The position numbers were made by a program, and so were the translations under genes. The notes beneath the pieces were generated by a model that did no database searches, had not been told where the DNA came from, and worked only from the letters and a program-made list of their open reading frames with translations. This document shows positions 1-8,870 of a stretch of DNA of 64,000 nucleotides, piece after piece (position 1 is the first letter of the stretch; each line of letters starts with the position of its first letter). This DNA is from DASTFY01 sp963829955 (lineage in GTDB: Bacteria; Actinomycetota; Acidimicrobiia; Acidimicrobiales; Ilumatobacteraceae). The stretch covers positions 1-64,000 of the forward strand of contig CAWHKS010000005.1 in the NCBI GenBank assembly GCA_963829955.1, given 5' to 3'.

Positions 1-685
1 CCGCGATCGTCGCGTCGAGGAGCTGGGCGTGCGCCTGGTCGTCGGTTCGGTACAGGAATCCATCGACAGCGGCCGAGTCACTGAGGAGAAGGGCCCCAAG
101 GCGAGCCGCAACCGCCTCCAGAGCGTCACCCTGCTCGACACCATCGAGCAGCACGAGTTCGACGCCGTGTTCGGCGGTGGGCGCCGGGACGAAGACAAGG
201 CCCGCGCCAAGGAGCGGGTGTACTCGTTCCGCGACGAGTTCGGTCAGTGGGACCCGAAGAACCAGCGCCCAGAGCTGTGGAGCCTCTACAACGGCCGGCA
301 CCGCAAGGGTGAGCACATCCGCGTGTTCCCCATCAGCAACTGGACCGAGCTCGACGTCTGGCAGTACATCAAGCTCGAGGAGATCGAGCTGCCCTCGATC
401 TACTACTCGCACCAGCGCGACGTGTTCCGCCGCGACGGCATGTGGCTGGCTGTGACCCCGTTCGTGACCGTGATGGACGGCGAGACGGTCGAGCGCCGCA
501 CCGTCCGCTTCCGCACCGTCGGCGACGCCAGCTGCACGGGCGCCGTGGAGTCGACCGCGTCCAACGTCGACGACGTGATCATGGAGGTGGCCGCCAGCCG
601 CATCACCGAGCGCGGCGCCACCCGGGCCGACGACAAGTTCGCCGAGGCCGCCATGGAGGACCGCAAGAAGGAAGGCTATTTCTGA
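1..685 (+). CDS. cysD: Sulfate adenylyltransferase subunit 2 (5'-truncated by window edge)
   Basis: Catalytic PP-loop subunit of ATP sulfurylase, which makes adenosine 5'-phosphosulfate from ATP and sulfate in the cytoplasm. The frame is open from base 2, so the start and the N-terminal PP-loop lie outside the window. What remains has CysD-typical segments: GGGRRDEDKARAKER (about residue 50 of the visible part), a long FRDEFGQWDPK stretch, NWTELDVWQYI, and the C-terminal CTGAVES region. It ends in KKEGYF. The stop overlaps the ATG of cysN (TGATG), so the two are translationally coupled and their products form the CysDN complex. Confidence 0.95.
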   Translation, partial: RDRRVEELGVRLVVGSVQESIDSGRVTEEKGPKASRNRLQSVTLLDTIEQHEFDAVFGGGRRDEDKARAKERVYSFRDEFGQWDPKNQRPELWSLYNGRHRKGEHIRVFPISNWTELDVWQYIKLEEIELPSIYYSHQRDVFRRDGMWLAVTPFVTVMDGETVERRTVRFRTVGDASCTGAVESTASNVDDVIMEVAASRITERGATRADDKFAEAAMEDRKKEGYF

Positions 686-1947
686 TGGAGATGCTGCGAT
701 TCGCCACTGCGGGCTCGGTCGATGACGGCAAGTCGACGTTGATCGGGCGCTTGCTGCTCGACTCGAAGCAGATCTTCGAGGACCAGCTCGAGGCCGTGGA
801 GCGCACGAGCCGCGACAAGGGCTTCGACTACACCAACCTCGCCCTCCTGACGGACGGCCTCCGGGCCGAGCGTGAGCAGGGCATCACCATCGACGTCGCC
901 TACCGCTACTTCGCCACCCCGAAGCGCAAGTTCATCATCGCCGACACCCCCGGCCATGTGCAGTACACGCGCAACATGGTCACCGGGGCGTCGACGGCCG
1001 ACCTGGCCCTCGTGCTGGTGGACGCCCGCAAGGGTATGACGGAGCAGAGCCGGCGTCACGCCGTGATCGCCTCGCTGCTGCAGGTGAAGCACCTCGCGGT
1101 GTGCGTCAACAAGATGGACCTGGTCGAGTTCGACGAGAAGGTCTTCGAGGAGATCCGGGCCGAGTTCACCGAGTTCGCCGGCAAGCTCGAGTTCGCCGAC
1201 CTCACGTTCATCCCGATCTCGGCCCTGCTCGGTGACAACGTCATCGAACACTCGCCGAAGACGCCGTGGTACGGCGGCCCGACGCTGCTGTGGCACCTCG
1301 AGAACCTGTACACCGGTTCCGACCGCAACCTCATCGACCCGCGCTTCCCGGTGCAGTACGTCATCCGGCCGATGTCCAAGGACCACCACGACTACCGGGG
1401 CTACGCCGGCTCGGTCGCGGGCGGTCAGTTCCGGGCCGGCGACGAGATCCTCGTGCTGCCGTCGGGCTTCACGACGAGCGTCGCCGCGGTCGAGCAGTTC
1501 GGCGGGCCGATCGAGGAGGCCTCCGCCGGCATGAGCGTGACCGTGCGCCTGGCCGACGAGATCGACATCAGCCGCGGCGATCTGCTCTGCCGGCCCCACA
1601 ACGCGCCGATGGTCAGCCAGGACATCGACGCCATGGTGTGCTGGTTCAGCGAGAAGCCGTTGAGCCCGCGCTCCACCTACGCCATCAAGCACACCACCCG
1701 CAGCGCTCGCTGCATGGTGCGCGAGCTCAACTACCGGCTGGACGTCAACAGCCTCCACCGCGACGACGACGCTGGGCAGCTGGCCATGAACGACATCGGC
1801 CGGGTCACCCTGCGCACCACGGCGCCGCTGTTCTTCGACGAGTACCGCCGCAACCGGCACACCGGCAGCTTCATCCTCGTCGACGAGGGGACGAACGAGA
1901 CGGTGGCCGGCGGGATGATCCTCGGCGAGGCCAGCAGCATCCCGTGA
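685..1947 (+). CDS. cysN: Sulfate adenylyltransferase subunit 1 (GTPase)
   Basis: EF-Tu-like GTPase subunit of ATP sulfurylase; GTP hydrolysis drives APS formation by CysD. The 420-aa product has the G motifs in order: GSVDDGKST near the N-terminus, DTPGH, NKMD and SAL, followed by the beta-barrel domains. I chose the ATG that overlaps the cysD stop. The same frame is open far upstream, but that part is antisense or shadow of cysD and lacks CysN character. At 420 aa it is a stand-alone CysN, because APS kinase is encoded separately by the next gene rather than fused as in many actinobacteria. Confidence 0.95.
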   Translation: MEMLRFATAGSVDDGKSTLIGRLLLDSKQIFEDQLEAVERTSRDKGFDYTNLALLTDGLRAEREQGITIDVAYRYFATPKRKFIIADTPGHVQYTRNMVTGASTADLALVLVDARKGMTEQSRRHAVIASLLQVKHLAVCVNKMDLVEFDEKVFEEIRAEFTEFAGKLEFADLTFIPISALLGDNVIEHSPKTPWYGGPTLLWHLENLYTGSDRNLIDPRFPVQYVIRPMSKDHHDYRGYAGSVAGGQFRAGDEILVLPSGFTTSVAAVEQFGGPIEEASAGMSVTVRLADEIDISRGDLLCRPHNAPMVSQDIDAMVCWFSEKPLSPRSTYAIKHTTRSARCMVRELNYRLDVNSLHRDDDAGQLAMNDIGRVTLRTTAPLFFDEYRRNRHTGSFILVDEGTNETVAGGMILGEASSIP

Positions 1948-2552
1948 GCGCGGTTCGTCCCGGGGCGATCTCGCCCGGCGTCGTGTGGCACCCGACGATC
2001 ATCGCCCGCTCGGAGCGGTGGGCCGTCCGTCACCTCGACGGGGTGACGGTGTGGTTCACCGGACTGTCCGGCTCGGGCAAGTCGACCATCTCCAACGAGG
2101 TGGCCCGGCTGATGGTGGACGGCGGGCGGGCCGTCTACCTGCTCGACGGCGACAACCTCCGCTTCGGGCTCAACGGCGACCTCGGGTTCGACCGCGCCAG
2201 CCGTGAGGAGAACGTCCGCCGGGTGGGCGAAGTCGCCCGCCTGATGGCCGACGCGGGGATCGCCGCGCTCGTTCCCGTCATCTCGCCCTACCGCGAGAGC
2301 CGGGACAGGGTGCGCGAGCTCCACGAGGCCGCGGGCCTGCGCTTCGTCGAGGTGTTCGTCGACACGCCGATCGAGGAGTGCGAGCAGCGCGACCCCAAGG
2401 GCCTCTACGCCAAGGCGAGGGCCGGGGAGCTGCCGGGGTTCACCGGCATCGACGATCCCTACGAGCCACCGCTGCAGCCGGACCTCGTGTTGGACACCAC
2501 GACCGCCAGCCCGTCCGAGCTGGCCGGTCGCGTCGTCGCCCACCTGTTCTGA
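1944..2552 (+). CDS. cysC: Adenylyl-sulfate kinase (APS kinase)
   Basis: Phosphorylates APS to PAPS. The 202-aa protein has the Walker A motif GLSGSGKST (about residues 40-48), the APS-binding DGDNLRFGLN segment and the family signature DRASREENVRRVGEVARL. The mobile-lid KGLYAKARAG is near residue 150. The GTG start overlaps the cysN stop (GTGA), giving a tight cysD-cysN-cysC operon. A stretch of about 30 residues precedes the kinase core, which is usual for actinobacterial CysC. Confidence 0.94.
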   Translation: MSAVRPGAISPGVVWHPTIIARSERWAVRHLDGVTVWFTGLSGSGKSTISNEVARLMVDGGRAVYLLDGDNLRFGLNGDLGFDRASREENVRRVGEVARLMADAGIAALVPVISPYRESRDRVRELHEAAGLRFVEVFVDTPIEECEQRDPKGLYAKARAGELPGFTGIDDPYEPPLQPDLVLDTTTASPSELAGRVVAHLF

Positions 2553-2561
2553 CAGGCTCGC

Positions 2562-3494
2562 TCACCCGTACGGAACGAGCTCGGTCCGGAGATCGTGGGC
2601 GCCGTCGGCGCGGCAGCACTCGTAGTACAGCCGGATGCCTCGGCCGGCGACCGGCACGACGCTCACGTACCGCAGCGACCCGGAGCCGTCGGGTGACGAC
2701 GCGTCGGGACCGTCACCCTGCGCCGTGAAGCGTCCTGTCCCGTCCCCGACCGCGATGCCGGTCCGTTCCTCGTAGTTCTCGGCCGCACCGGCCCGCCCGT
2801 CGTAGTACGCGATCCAGCCATCCGGGCCTTGTAGCGCGCTCGTGAGGCGCGCCCCCCGTTCATCCCAGCAGCCGGGCCGCCCCTCCAGCGCGACGCCTTC
2901 CCACCGCCACTCGAGGCCGTCGGCGCTCGTGCCGTAGCGAGTGAGCATCCGGTCCGCCTCCGCCCGACCGAGGAGCGGGTGACAGCACACCCAGGCGCGC
3001 CATCCGTCGCCGGCGCGCAGGACGACCGGATCCTTCATGGCCGTCGTGGCGTCGCCGGGCATCGTCGGGCGCCGCCCGCCCGGCGCGAACGACGCCGGAT
3101 CACGGGCGTCGATCGCCTCCACCCACCAGTGCAGCGTGCCAGGGGTCGCCCCGGAGACGTAGAGCCGCCACGTGCCGTCGGGCAGGGGGACGATGGCCGG
3201 GCGCTCGAGCGACTCGGCGCCGAGCTCGTCCTTGTCCAGCACGGCCACGGTCTGGAAATCCACCCCGTCTTCCGAGCGGGCCACCACGACCGCGTAACCC
3301 CGGCCGTCGCCCACCGGCCGGCGAAGGCGGTACGCAAGGTAGGTGACGCCGTCCACTTCCGCGGCGCTCGGAGCACCGGCCCAGTAACCGGCACCGTCAC
3401 TCGGCGGCTCCACGACGACATCCGCCGCGGCGGGCCGGGGCACGGGCGGGAAGTGACCGGCGGGGTTGGCGCGGCTGGTGGGCATCGCAGCCAC
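2562..3494 (-). CDS. GH43/GH32-like five-bladed beta-propeller protein of unknown substrate
   Basis: 310-aa protein made of repeated short beta-strand patterns typical of the GH32/43/62/68 propeller clan: YLAYRLRRP, ARSEDGVDF, RPAIVPLPDGTWRLYVSG, MKDPVVLRAGDGWRAWVC, and LYYECC near the end. I see acidic residues in the right kinds of places but cannot assign a catalytic triad. There is no clear signal peptide, so it is probably cytoplasmic. Its start is GTG at 3494 or ATG at 3485. It is divergent from the IclR regulator, so that regulator may control it. It could be a sugar-acting enzyme or a non-catalytic propeller. Confidence 0.6.
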   Translation of the reverse strand: MAAMPTSRANPAGHFPPVPRPAAADVVVEPPSDGAGYWAGAPSAAEVDGVTYLAYRLRRPVGDGRGYAVVVARSEDGVDFQTVAVLDKDELGAESLERPAIVPLPDGTWRLYVSGATPGTLHWWVEAIDARDPASFAPGGRRPTMPGDATTAMKDPVVLRAGDGWRAWVCCHPLLGRAEADRMLTRYGTSADGLEWRWEGVALEGRPGCWDERGARLTSALQGPDGWIAYYDGRAGAAENYEERTGIAVGDGTGRFTAQGDGPDASSPDGSGSLRYVSVVPVAGRGIRLYYECCRADGAHDLRTELVPYG

Positions 3495-3529
3495 GGTAGG
3501 TCGAGACCCTCCACTGGCAGACTGTCACC

Positions 3530-4318
3530 GTGGTCGGCGAGACAGAGGCGCGCGAGTCGAGGACAGGCGCGCAGGCCGTCGAGCGGGCCATCGCCATCAT
3601 CTCCTGCTTCGACTCCGACGTGCCCGACCTCGGTCTGGGTGAGATCGCCAAGCGGACGTCGCTGCGGGTGAGCACGGCCCATCGCATCGTGCGGGCGCTG
3701 GTGCGCGGCGGCCTGCTGGCTCAGGATCCGCGCACCGAGCACTACCACCTCGGCCCTCGCCTGGCCCTGCTGGGCCAGTCGGCGATGGCGCGATACGGGC
3801 TCGACGTCGTGCGGCCCCAACTCGAGGACCTGGCCCGGGCCACCGGTGAGGCGGCCAGCCTCGGGGTGCGCGACGGGGACGATGTAGTGGTCGTGTTGAG
3901 GGCCGAGTCCACCCAGCCGCTGCGCTTCGACCGGCCCCACGGCGCCCGGGTCCCCCTGCACGCGTCGGCCATGGGTAAGGCGCTCCTGGCCTTCGCGGGA
4001 GCTGAGCCCAAGGCCACCGTCGCCGACCTCGGCGGGCTGGCGCGGTTCACCCCCCAGACCCTCGTGCGGCGGTCCGACCTGGTCGCGGACCTGGTGACCA
4101 CCCGCGAGCGCGGGTACTCGATCAACCGCGAGGAGCGTCATGACGGCGTGTGCGGTGTGGGCGCTCCCGTGCTGGACGCCGACGGCACCGCCCGGGCCGG
4201 CGTCGCCATCCAGGGTCCGAGCCATCGCTTCGACGACCGCCGGCTCTCGGAGTTGGGCCCGCGCGTGGTGGCGGCCGCCGCGGCCATCGCCGTTGAGCTG
4301 CCGCTCCCCAGTCTCTGA
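3530..4318 (+). CDS. IclR-family transcriptional regulator
   Basis: 262 aa: N-terminal winged helix-turn-helix (about residues 12-75, including LGEIAKRTSLRVSTAHRIVRAL) and a C-terminal IclR effector-binding domain (about 85-255, with the typical LHASAMGKALLAF and GYSINREE segments). GTG start; 35 bp separate it from the divergent GH43-like gene, which is the natural candidate target. The effector is unknown. Confidence 0.88.
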   Translation: MVGETEARESRTGAQAVERAIAIISCFDSDVPDLGLGEIAKRTSLRVSTAHRIVRALVRGGLLAQDPRTEHYHLGPRLALLGQSAMARYGLDVVRPQLEDLARATGEAASLGVRDGDDVVVVLRAESTQPLRFDRPHGARVPLHASAMGKALLAFAGAEPKATVADLGGLARFTPQTLVRRSDLVADLVTTRERGYSINREERHDGVCGVGAPVLDADGTARAGVAIQGPSHRFDDRRLSELGPRVVAAAAAIAVELPLPSL

Positions 4319-4348
4319 GCGGAATCAGCCCTCGCGAAGATCAGGGGT

Positions 4349-5461
4349 TCAGGAGGCCAGGGCCTCGTCGACCACGGTCCTGAAGCCCGCCTGCACCTCG
4401 GCCGGCGACCAGGGGGAGGGGTCGAGCGGCCGGCCCCGCCGACCGGACCGCACGATCTCCGCCACTGCATCCGCCGCCGCGGGCACGTCACCGGCCGGGA
4501 CGACGGTCCCCGCCGCGCCCATCGCCACCAGCTCCGCGGCCCCGTCGATGTCGTAGGACACGAACGGGACACCGGCGACCGCGGCGTGCACCAGCACCTC
4601 CGGCAGGCCGCCGTCCCTGAAGAGGGCCACGACGGCGTCAGCGGCCGCCACGAGGTCACGCTCGTCCTCGACGTGGCCGATGACGGCGCTGTCGCCAGCC
4701 AGCCCGGCCTCTTCCAGCCGCAGGCGGAGCGGGACGTCGAGCGGGCCGCTCCCGGCGACGACCAGGAACGGGCGGGGCATGACGTCCTGCCACCGGTCCG
4801 CCAGCTCCGGGAGCCGCCACGTCCCGTTGCGGGACTCGAGGCTGGAGATGGACATGACGAGCGGGCGGTCCTCCGGAAGCCCGTAACGCTCCAGCACGCG
4901 GTGGCGCGCCGCCGCTGGTGCCGGCTGCCGGCCGACGTCCACACCGGACCGGACCACGCGGATCTTGTCCTGCGGGATGCCCAGCGCTACGTAGCGGTCG
5001 GCCAGGTCCGAACCGACGGTCGCGTACCGGGTTGTCACCGGCTCGAGGGCCCGCTCGAACACCCCGAAGGCGCGTGCCGCCCGGCGTGACCGTCCCGCGC
5101 CGGGATCGGCCATCGAGATCACGTGCACGGTCGGCGTCCGCCCGGCCAGGAGGACCGCGGCGCGGCCGAGCACGCCGCTCTTCGACTGATGGGTGATCAC
5201 GAGGTCGGGCCGGAGGCGGCGGATCACCCGGGCCAGCCGGAGCACGGCTCGCCCGTCGTCGATCAGGCTGACGCGCCGCACGAGTCGAGGCTCGATGATC
5301 ACGCTCGCCACCGGGACGCGTGCCTCGCCGAGCGCCGGCCAGGAGTCCCCACCGACGACCAGGTGGTGCTGGGCGTCGGGAACGGCTTGGACGACGTCGA
5401 GGAGGCGGCGCTCGGAGGCGCCCCGCAGGTACCGCGTGCAGACATGAAGGATGGTCGGCAC
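4349..5461 (-). CDS. Glycosyltransferase family 4
   Basis: 370-aa GT-B fold transferase. The N-terminal half opens with MPTILHVCTRYLRGASERR. The C-terminal Rossmann half has LVVAGSGPLDVPLR, GHVEDERDLVAAADAVVALFRDGGLPEVLVHAAVAGVPFVSYD, the EX7E-like donor-binding region of GT4 enzymes. GTG start 1 bp after the stop of the upstream Wzz-like gene, so the two form an operon. It probably acts in exopolysaccharide or capsule assembly; donor and acceptor cannot be told from sequence. Confidence 0.85.
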   Translation of the reverse strand: MPTILHVCTRYLRGASERRLLDVVQAVPDAQHHLVVGGDSWPALGEARVPVASVIIEPRLVRRVSLIDDGRAVLRLARVIRRLRPDLVITHQSKSGVLGRAAVLLAGRTPTVHVISMADPGAGRSRRAARAFGVFERALEPVTTRYATVGSDLADRYVALGIPQDKIRVVRSGVDVGRQPAPAAARHRVLERYGLPEDRPLVMSISSLESRNGTWRLPELADRWQDVMPRPFLVVAGSGPLDVPLRLRLEEAGLAGDSAVIGHVEDERDLVAAADAVVALFRDGGLPEVLVHAAVAGVPFVSYDIDGAAELVAMGAAGTVVPAGDVPAAADAVAEIVRSGRRGRPLDPSPWSPAEVQAGFRTVVDEALAS

Positions 5462-5462
5462 G

Positions 5463-6101
5463 TCAGGATCGCTCCGCCGGTCCGGTGGCCACGGCCGGGG
5501 ACGGGATCAGCTCGCTCGGCCGGTCGAGAAGGCCGAGGTAAGCGAGGACGAACAGCGCGCACAGGGCCAGCACGAGGCCCGTGCCGGCCCCGATCATCGC
5601 CGTCCGGGCCGGCTCCAGGCCCAGCCGCTGGACGTCGCCGGTCACGACATCGTGGGCGACGGACACGTCCTGGCTGCGGAAGTCGGCAGCGGCGCCGGCG
5701 GCCACCATGGCGATGGTCCGCACGCGGTCCCGGTTGCGCCCCGACACCTCCACCCCGACCGTGGCTGCGTCGGGACCGGCGACGACCGAGATGGGGCGCA
5801 ACCGGCCCACGCTGGCGCCGAGCTCGGTGGCGACAGCCGCGCGCACCTCCTGGGAGCGGAGCAGCTCGCGGACGGCGGCGGCCTCGACCGGCGTCTCCGG
5901 TGAGAGCTCGACGTACGCCGTCGCGGTGTACCCGGGCTCCGACAGCCCGCCGATGACGAAGCCGAGGAGGCCGGCGCCCGCGGCCACGAAGGCGACAGCC
6001 CAGCCGAAGCGGCGCCCGAACCCCGGGTTCGAGGGCGTCGTCAGGTCGACCGGCTCGTTCGACGCCGGTCCGGCCCGGTGGGTGGCCTGCACGCTCGTCA
6101 T
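5463..6101 (-). CDS. Wzz/YveK-like polysaccharide chain-length/co-polymerase membrane protein
   Basis: 212 aa with two membrane segments, one near residue 30 (GWAVAFVAAGAGLLGFVIGG) and one near 175-195, enclosing an extracytoplasmic domain that starts YTATAYVELSP. This is the Wzz/capsular co-polymerase layout. I chose the ATG at 6101 because an AAGGGA-type ribosome site precedes it; the open frame further upstream is not convincing. It is followed by the GT4 gene with a 1-bp gap. It lacks a kinase domain. Confidence 0.75.
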   Translation of the reverse strand: MTSVQATHRAGPASNEPVDLTTPSNPGFGRRFGWAVAFVAAGAGLLGFVIGGLSEPGYTATAYVELSPETPVEAAAVRELLRSQEVRAAVATELGASVGRLRPISVVAGPDAATVGVEVSGRNRDRVRTIAMVAAGAAADFRSQDVSVAHDVVTGDVQRLGLEPARTAMIGAGTGLVLALCALFVLAYLGLLDRPSELIPSPAVATGPAERS

Positions 6102-6200
6102 GGAACGGTCCCTTCGTCGCCGGTCAGTCCTAGTCGCAGTATTCCATTTTGTGGAGTCTATTTCCACAGATGCTCCCAAAACTTGAGAAACGATCAACAT

Positions 6201-6385
6201 TTCGAGGATTGTCGGGTGACTGTCACTGGCATCAAGCCGCCGTGGTCGGCCGAGCCTCCCCCGACGTCGACGAGGACGTGCGGCAGTCGATCGCTCGGAT
6301 CCAGGCCAGCCCGTTCATCCCCCTGAAGGACTCGGTGCGGGGCTTCGTGTACGACGTCAAGGACGGTTCGCTCCGCGTGTCCTGA
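6201..6385 (+). pseudogene. Remnant of a beta-carbonic anhydrase (C-terminal quarter, frameshifted)
   Basis: Only the C-terminus of a beta-class carbonic anhydrase survives. One frame reads TGIKPPWSAEPPP and the next continues DVDEDVRQSIARIQASPF, then VRGFVYDVKDGSLRVS and a stop. This matches the tail of the mycobacterial Rv1284 type (TGIRPTW..., EDVRQSLRRIEVNPF, LRGFVFDV). The frame changes at about 6255-6263. The zinc ligands and active site are absent, so it is non-functional. It fills most of the gap between the Wzz-like gene and the FtsX gene. Confidence 0.72.
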
Positions 6386-6477
6386 CCCGCTGCGGCGGCA
6401 AACCGGCGGTGCGCCGTGTTGGCACCCGCCCCGCCGTGTAGGCACCACCCTCGCCACTGACGAGCACGGGAGCCAGA

Positions 6478-8844
6478 ATGCTCCCGATGACGGCGGGCGG
6501 CCTGGTGCGTCACATGCTCTGGAAGCGGTTGGCGAGCTCGTGGCTCGTCATCGCCCTCATCGCGGGGGCGGCCGGTGGACTCACGACCGGTCTGGTCGCC
6601 GGCGCGTCACGGACCAGCTCGGCGGCCGAGCGCTTCCTCGCCGAGACGCGCCTACTGGATCTCATGGTCACGAACCCTGAGCTGACCGTCGCGGAGGCCG
6701 ACGAGGTCCGCCGGCTCCCGGGCGTCGACGGGTTGGGGTTGCTCACCGGCATCGCGCTGTTCCCCCGTGGCAGCCCCTTCGTCGCCGTGACCGCGAACGT
6801 CGACGGGCGCTGGGGCGTCGACGTCGACGTGCCCAGGCTGGTCCGAGGGCGGCTCGCCGACCCGGAGGCAGCCGATGAGCTGGTGCTCACCGAGTCCATG
6901 GCCCGGCTGCTGGAGGTGGATGTGGGCGACACGGTCCGCTTCGACTCCTGGTCGCCGGAGCAGTTCGCCTCGTGGTCCGGCAGGGAGCCGACGGACGAGG
7001 AAGCCGGGACCTACCTCGGTCCGACCCTGGACCTCGAAGTCGTCGGCGTCACCCGCCACCCCGTCGAGCTGACGACGGACGACCCGACCAGCTTCTTCAC
7101 CGCCCTGCCGCCCGCCTTCTGGCGCACCTACGAGGGCACGATCGCAGAGTTCGGGTTCCGCTTCCTGGCCATCGACCTCGGCGAGTCCCCCAGCGCCGAC
7201 ACGCAAGCCACGGTGGCGAACGCCGTCCGGGAGATCGTGGGACCCGAGAGCGGGATGGAGGAGGCCGGTGAGCTCTCCGGCCAACCCGTTCTCCTCACCC
7301 TCGACTTCGTCGCCACGGCCATGCTGGCGCTGGCGCTAGCCACAGGGCTCGCCGGTCTGATCGTGGGAGGGCTCCTGATCGTCCGGACCGCCACCCGCGC
7401 CACGGACGAGACCGCCGAGCTCCGATCGCTTGGCATGACCGGTACGGCACGAGGCCGCGCGGTCACGGCCGCGGCCGTCCCATCCGCCCTCGCCGCCGCT
7501 GCGCTCACGCTGATCATCGCCGTCGCGTCCTCGGCGCTCGTGCCCTTCGGGCTGGCTGGAAAGGCCGAGCCCCATCCGGGTCTGCACTTCGACACCGCCG
7601 TCGTTCTTATCGGGGCGGCCGCCACGGGCGTTCTCGTGCTGGTCATCGCCGCGGCCGCCGCCATGCGGACGATGCGCAGGCGGCCGGTCCCGGCCGCCGC
7701 CACAGTACGGACGCGGTCGCGTCTCGCCGAACTCGGTCTGCCCGTCGGGCCGCTGTGCGGGCTCGATCTCGTGCTGGGATCGGGCCGCCGAGGCCGCGGG
7801 GTCAACCAGGCGGCGGTCGTCGGCACCGCGCTGGCCGCCATGGCCGGAGCAGGAGCGCTTGTGCTGACGGCCAGCACCGACCACTTGTTCGCGACACCAA
7901 GGACGTTCGGCTGGACCTGGGACTACACCGTTCCGGCGGAGGTCGCCGAGCACCTCGTGGCCGATCCCGCCGTCGAGTCGGTCGGGATCGTCCACGCGGG
8001 ACCTCTCAGCATCGACGGCCGGGCAACGGTCACCCGGGGGATTCAATCGCTCAAGGGGGAGCTTCCCCTCCTGCTCGTCGACGGGCGGCACGCCGAGCCG
8101 GGCGAGGTCGTGCTCGGTACGCGGACGATGGACGACCTCGGCGTCGAGATCGGCGACACCGTGGTGGCCAACGGGTCCAATCTGGAGGACCAGGAGTTGC
8201 GAGTGGTCGGCGCCGGGGTGTTCGCCGGCGTGATCGATGTCCCCGAGGCCGGCCGGGGCGCCGCCATGCCCCTCGAGGAGCTCACGAGGGTGGGCCTCTT
8301 GGGTCAGGAGGGCGACACCACGGGCGTGCTCACCATGGCCGCAGGAGCCGACCGTGAGGCGTTCGCCCGGCGGATCACGGAGGAGACGGGGGACGCGCCC
8401 GTGGCGGTCCGACAGCCCGTCGAGCTCGCAAGGCTCCACGAGATCGAGGCCTTTCCCCTCCTCCTGGCCGCGTTCCTGACCGGCATCGGACTCGTGGCCA
8501 TGGCCCACGCTCTCGTGATGACGACCAGGCGCCGCCGAAGCGACATGGCCGTGCTCCACGCGCTCGGCCTCGCCCGGCGCGGCGTCTACCAGGCCGTGTC
8601 CACCCAGGCCGTCGTGTTGGCCGTGCTCGGCGCCTGCATCGGTGTGCCGCTCGGGATCGCCGCCGGCCAGGCCCTCTGGCGGGGGCTGGCGCGATCGCTC
8701 GGGCTCGTGGTAGTCGTGGACGTACCGTGGCCACTCATCCTCGGCGCCGCCGCGCTGGCCGCGGCGACATTGGGCGTCCTCGCGCTCATCCCGGCGCGGG
8801 GTCTTGTCCGGACCAGGCCCGCCGTCACCCTCCGGTCCGAGTGA
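6478..8844 (+). CDS. FtsX-like ABC transporter permease
   Basis: 788-aa integral membrane protein. There is a TM segment near residues 20-42, a large extracytoplasmic MacB-PCD-like domain, three TMs around 280-400, a second extracytoplasmic domain, and three TMs in 655-785. This is the duplicated FtsX layout of actinobacterial permeases. Start ATG at 6478 with GGGAG six bases upstream; ATG at 6487 is an alternative. No ATPase is adjacent, so the partner must be encoded elsewhere. Confidence 0.87.
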   Translation: MLPMTAGGLVRHMLWKRLASSWLVIALIAGAAGGLTTGLVAGASRTSSAAERFLAETRLLDLMVTNPELTVAEADEVRRLPGVDGLGLLTGIALFPRGSPFVAVTANVDGRWGVDVDVPRLVRGRLADPEAADELVLTESMARLLEVDVGDTVRFDSWSPEQFASWSGREPTDEEAGTYLGPTLDLEVVGVTRHPVELTTDDPTSFFTALPPAFWRTYEGTIAEFGFRFLAIDLGESPSADTQATVANAVREIVGPESGMEEAGELSGQPVLLTLDFVATAMLALALATGLAGLIVGGLLIVRTATRATDETAELRSLGMTGTARGRAVTAAAVPSALAAAALTLIIAVASSALVPFGLAGKAEPHPGLHFDTAVVLIGAAATGVLVLVIAAAAAMRTMRRRPVPAAATVRTRSRLAELGLPVGPLCGLDLVLGSGRRGRGVNQAAVVGTALAAMAGAGALVLTASTDHLFATPRTFGWTWDYTVPAEVAEHLVADPAVESVGIVHAGPLSIDGRATVTRGIQSLKGELPLLLVDGRHAEPGEVVLGTRTMDDLGVEIGDTVVANGSNLEDQELRVVGAGVFAGVIDVPEAGRGAAMPLEELTRVGLLGQEGDTTGVLTMAAGADREAFARRITEETGDAPVAVRQPVELARLHEIEAFPLLLAAFLTGIGLVAMAHALVMTTRRRRSDMAVLHALGLARRGVYQAVSTQAVVLAVLGACIGVPLGIAAGQALWRGLARSLGLVVVVDVPWPLILGAAALAAATLGVLALIPARGLVRTRPAVTLRSE

Positions 8845-8870
8845 CCGGCGGTCGGCCGAGATGACCGGGC

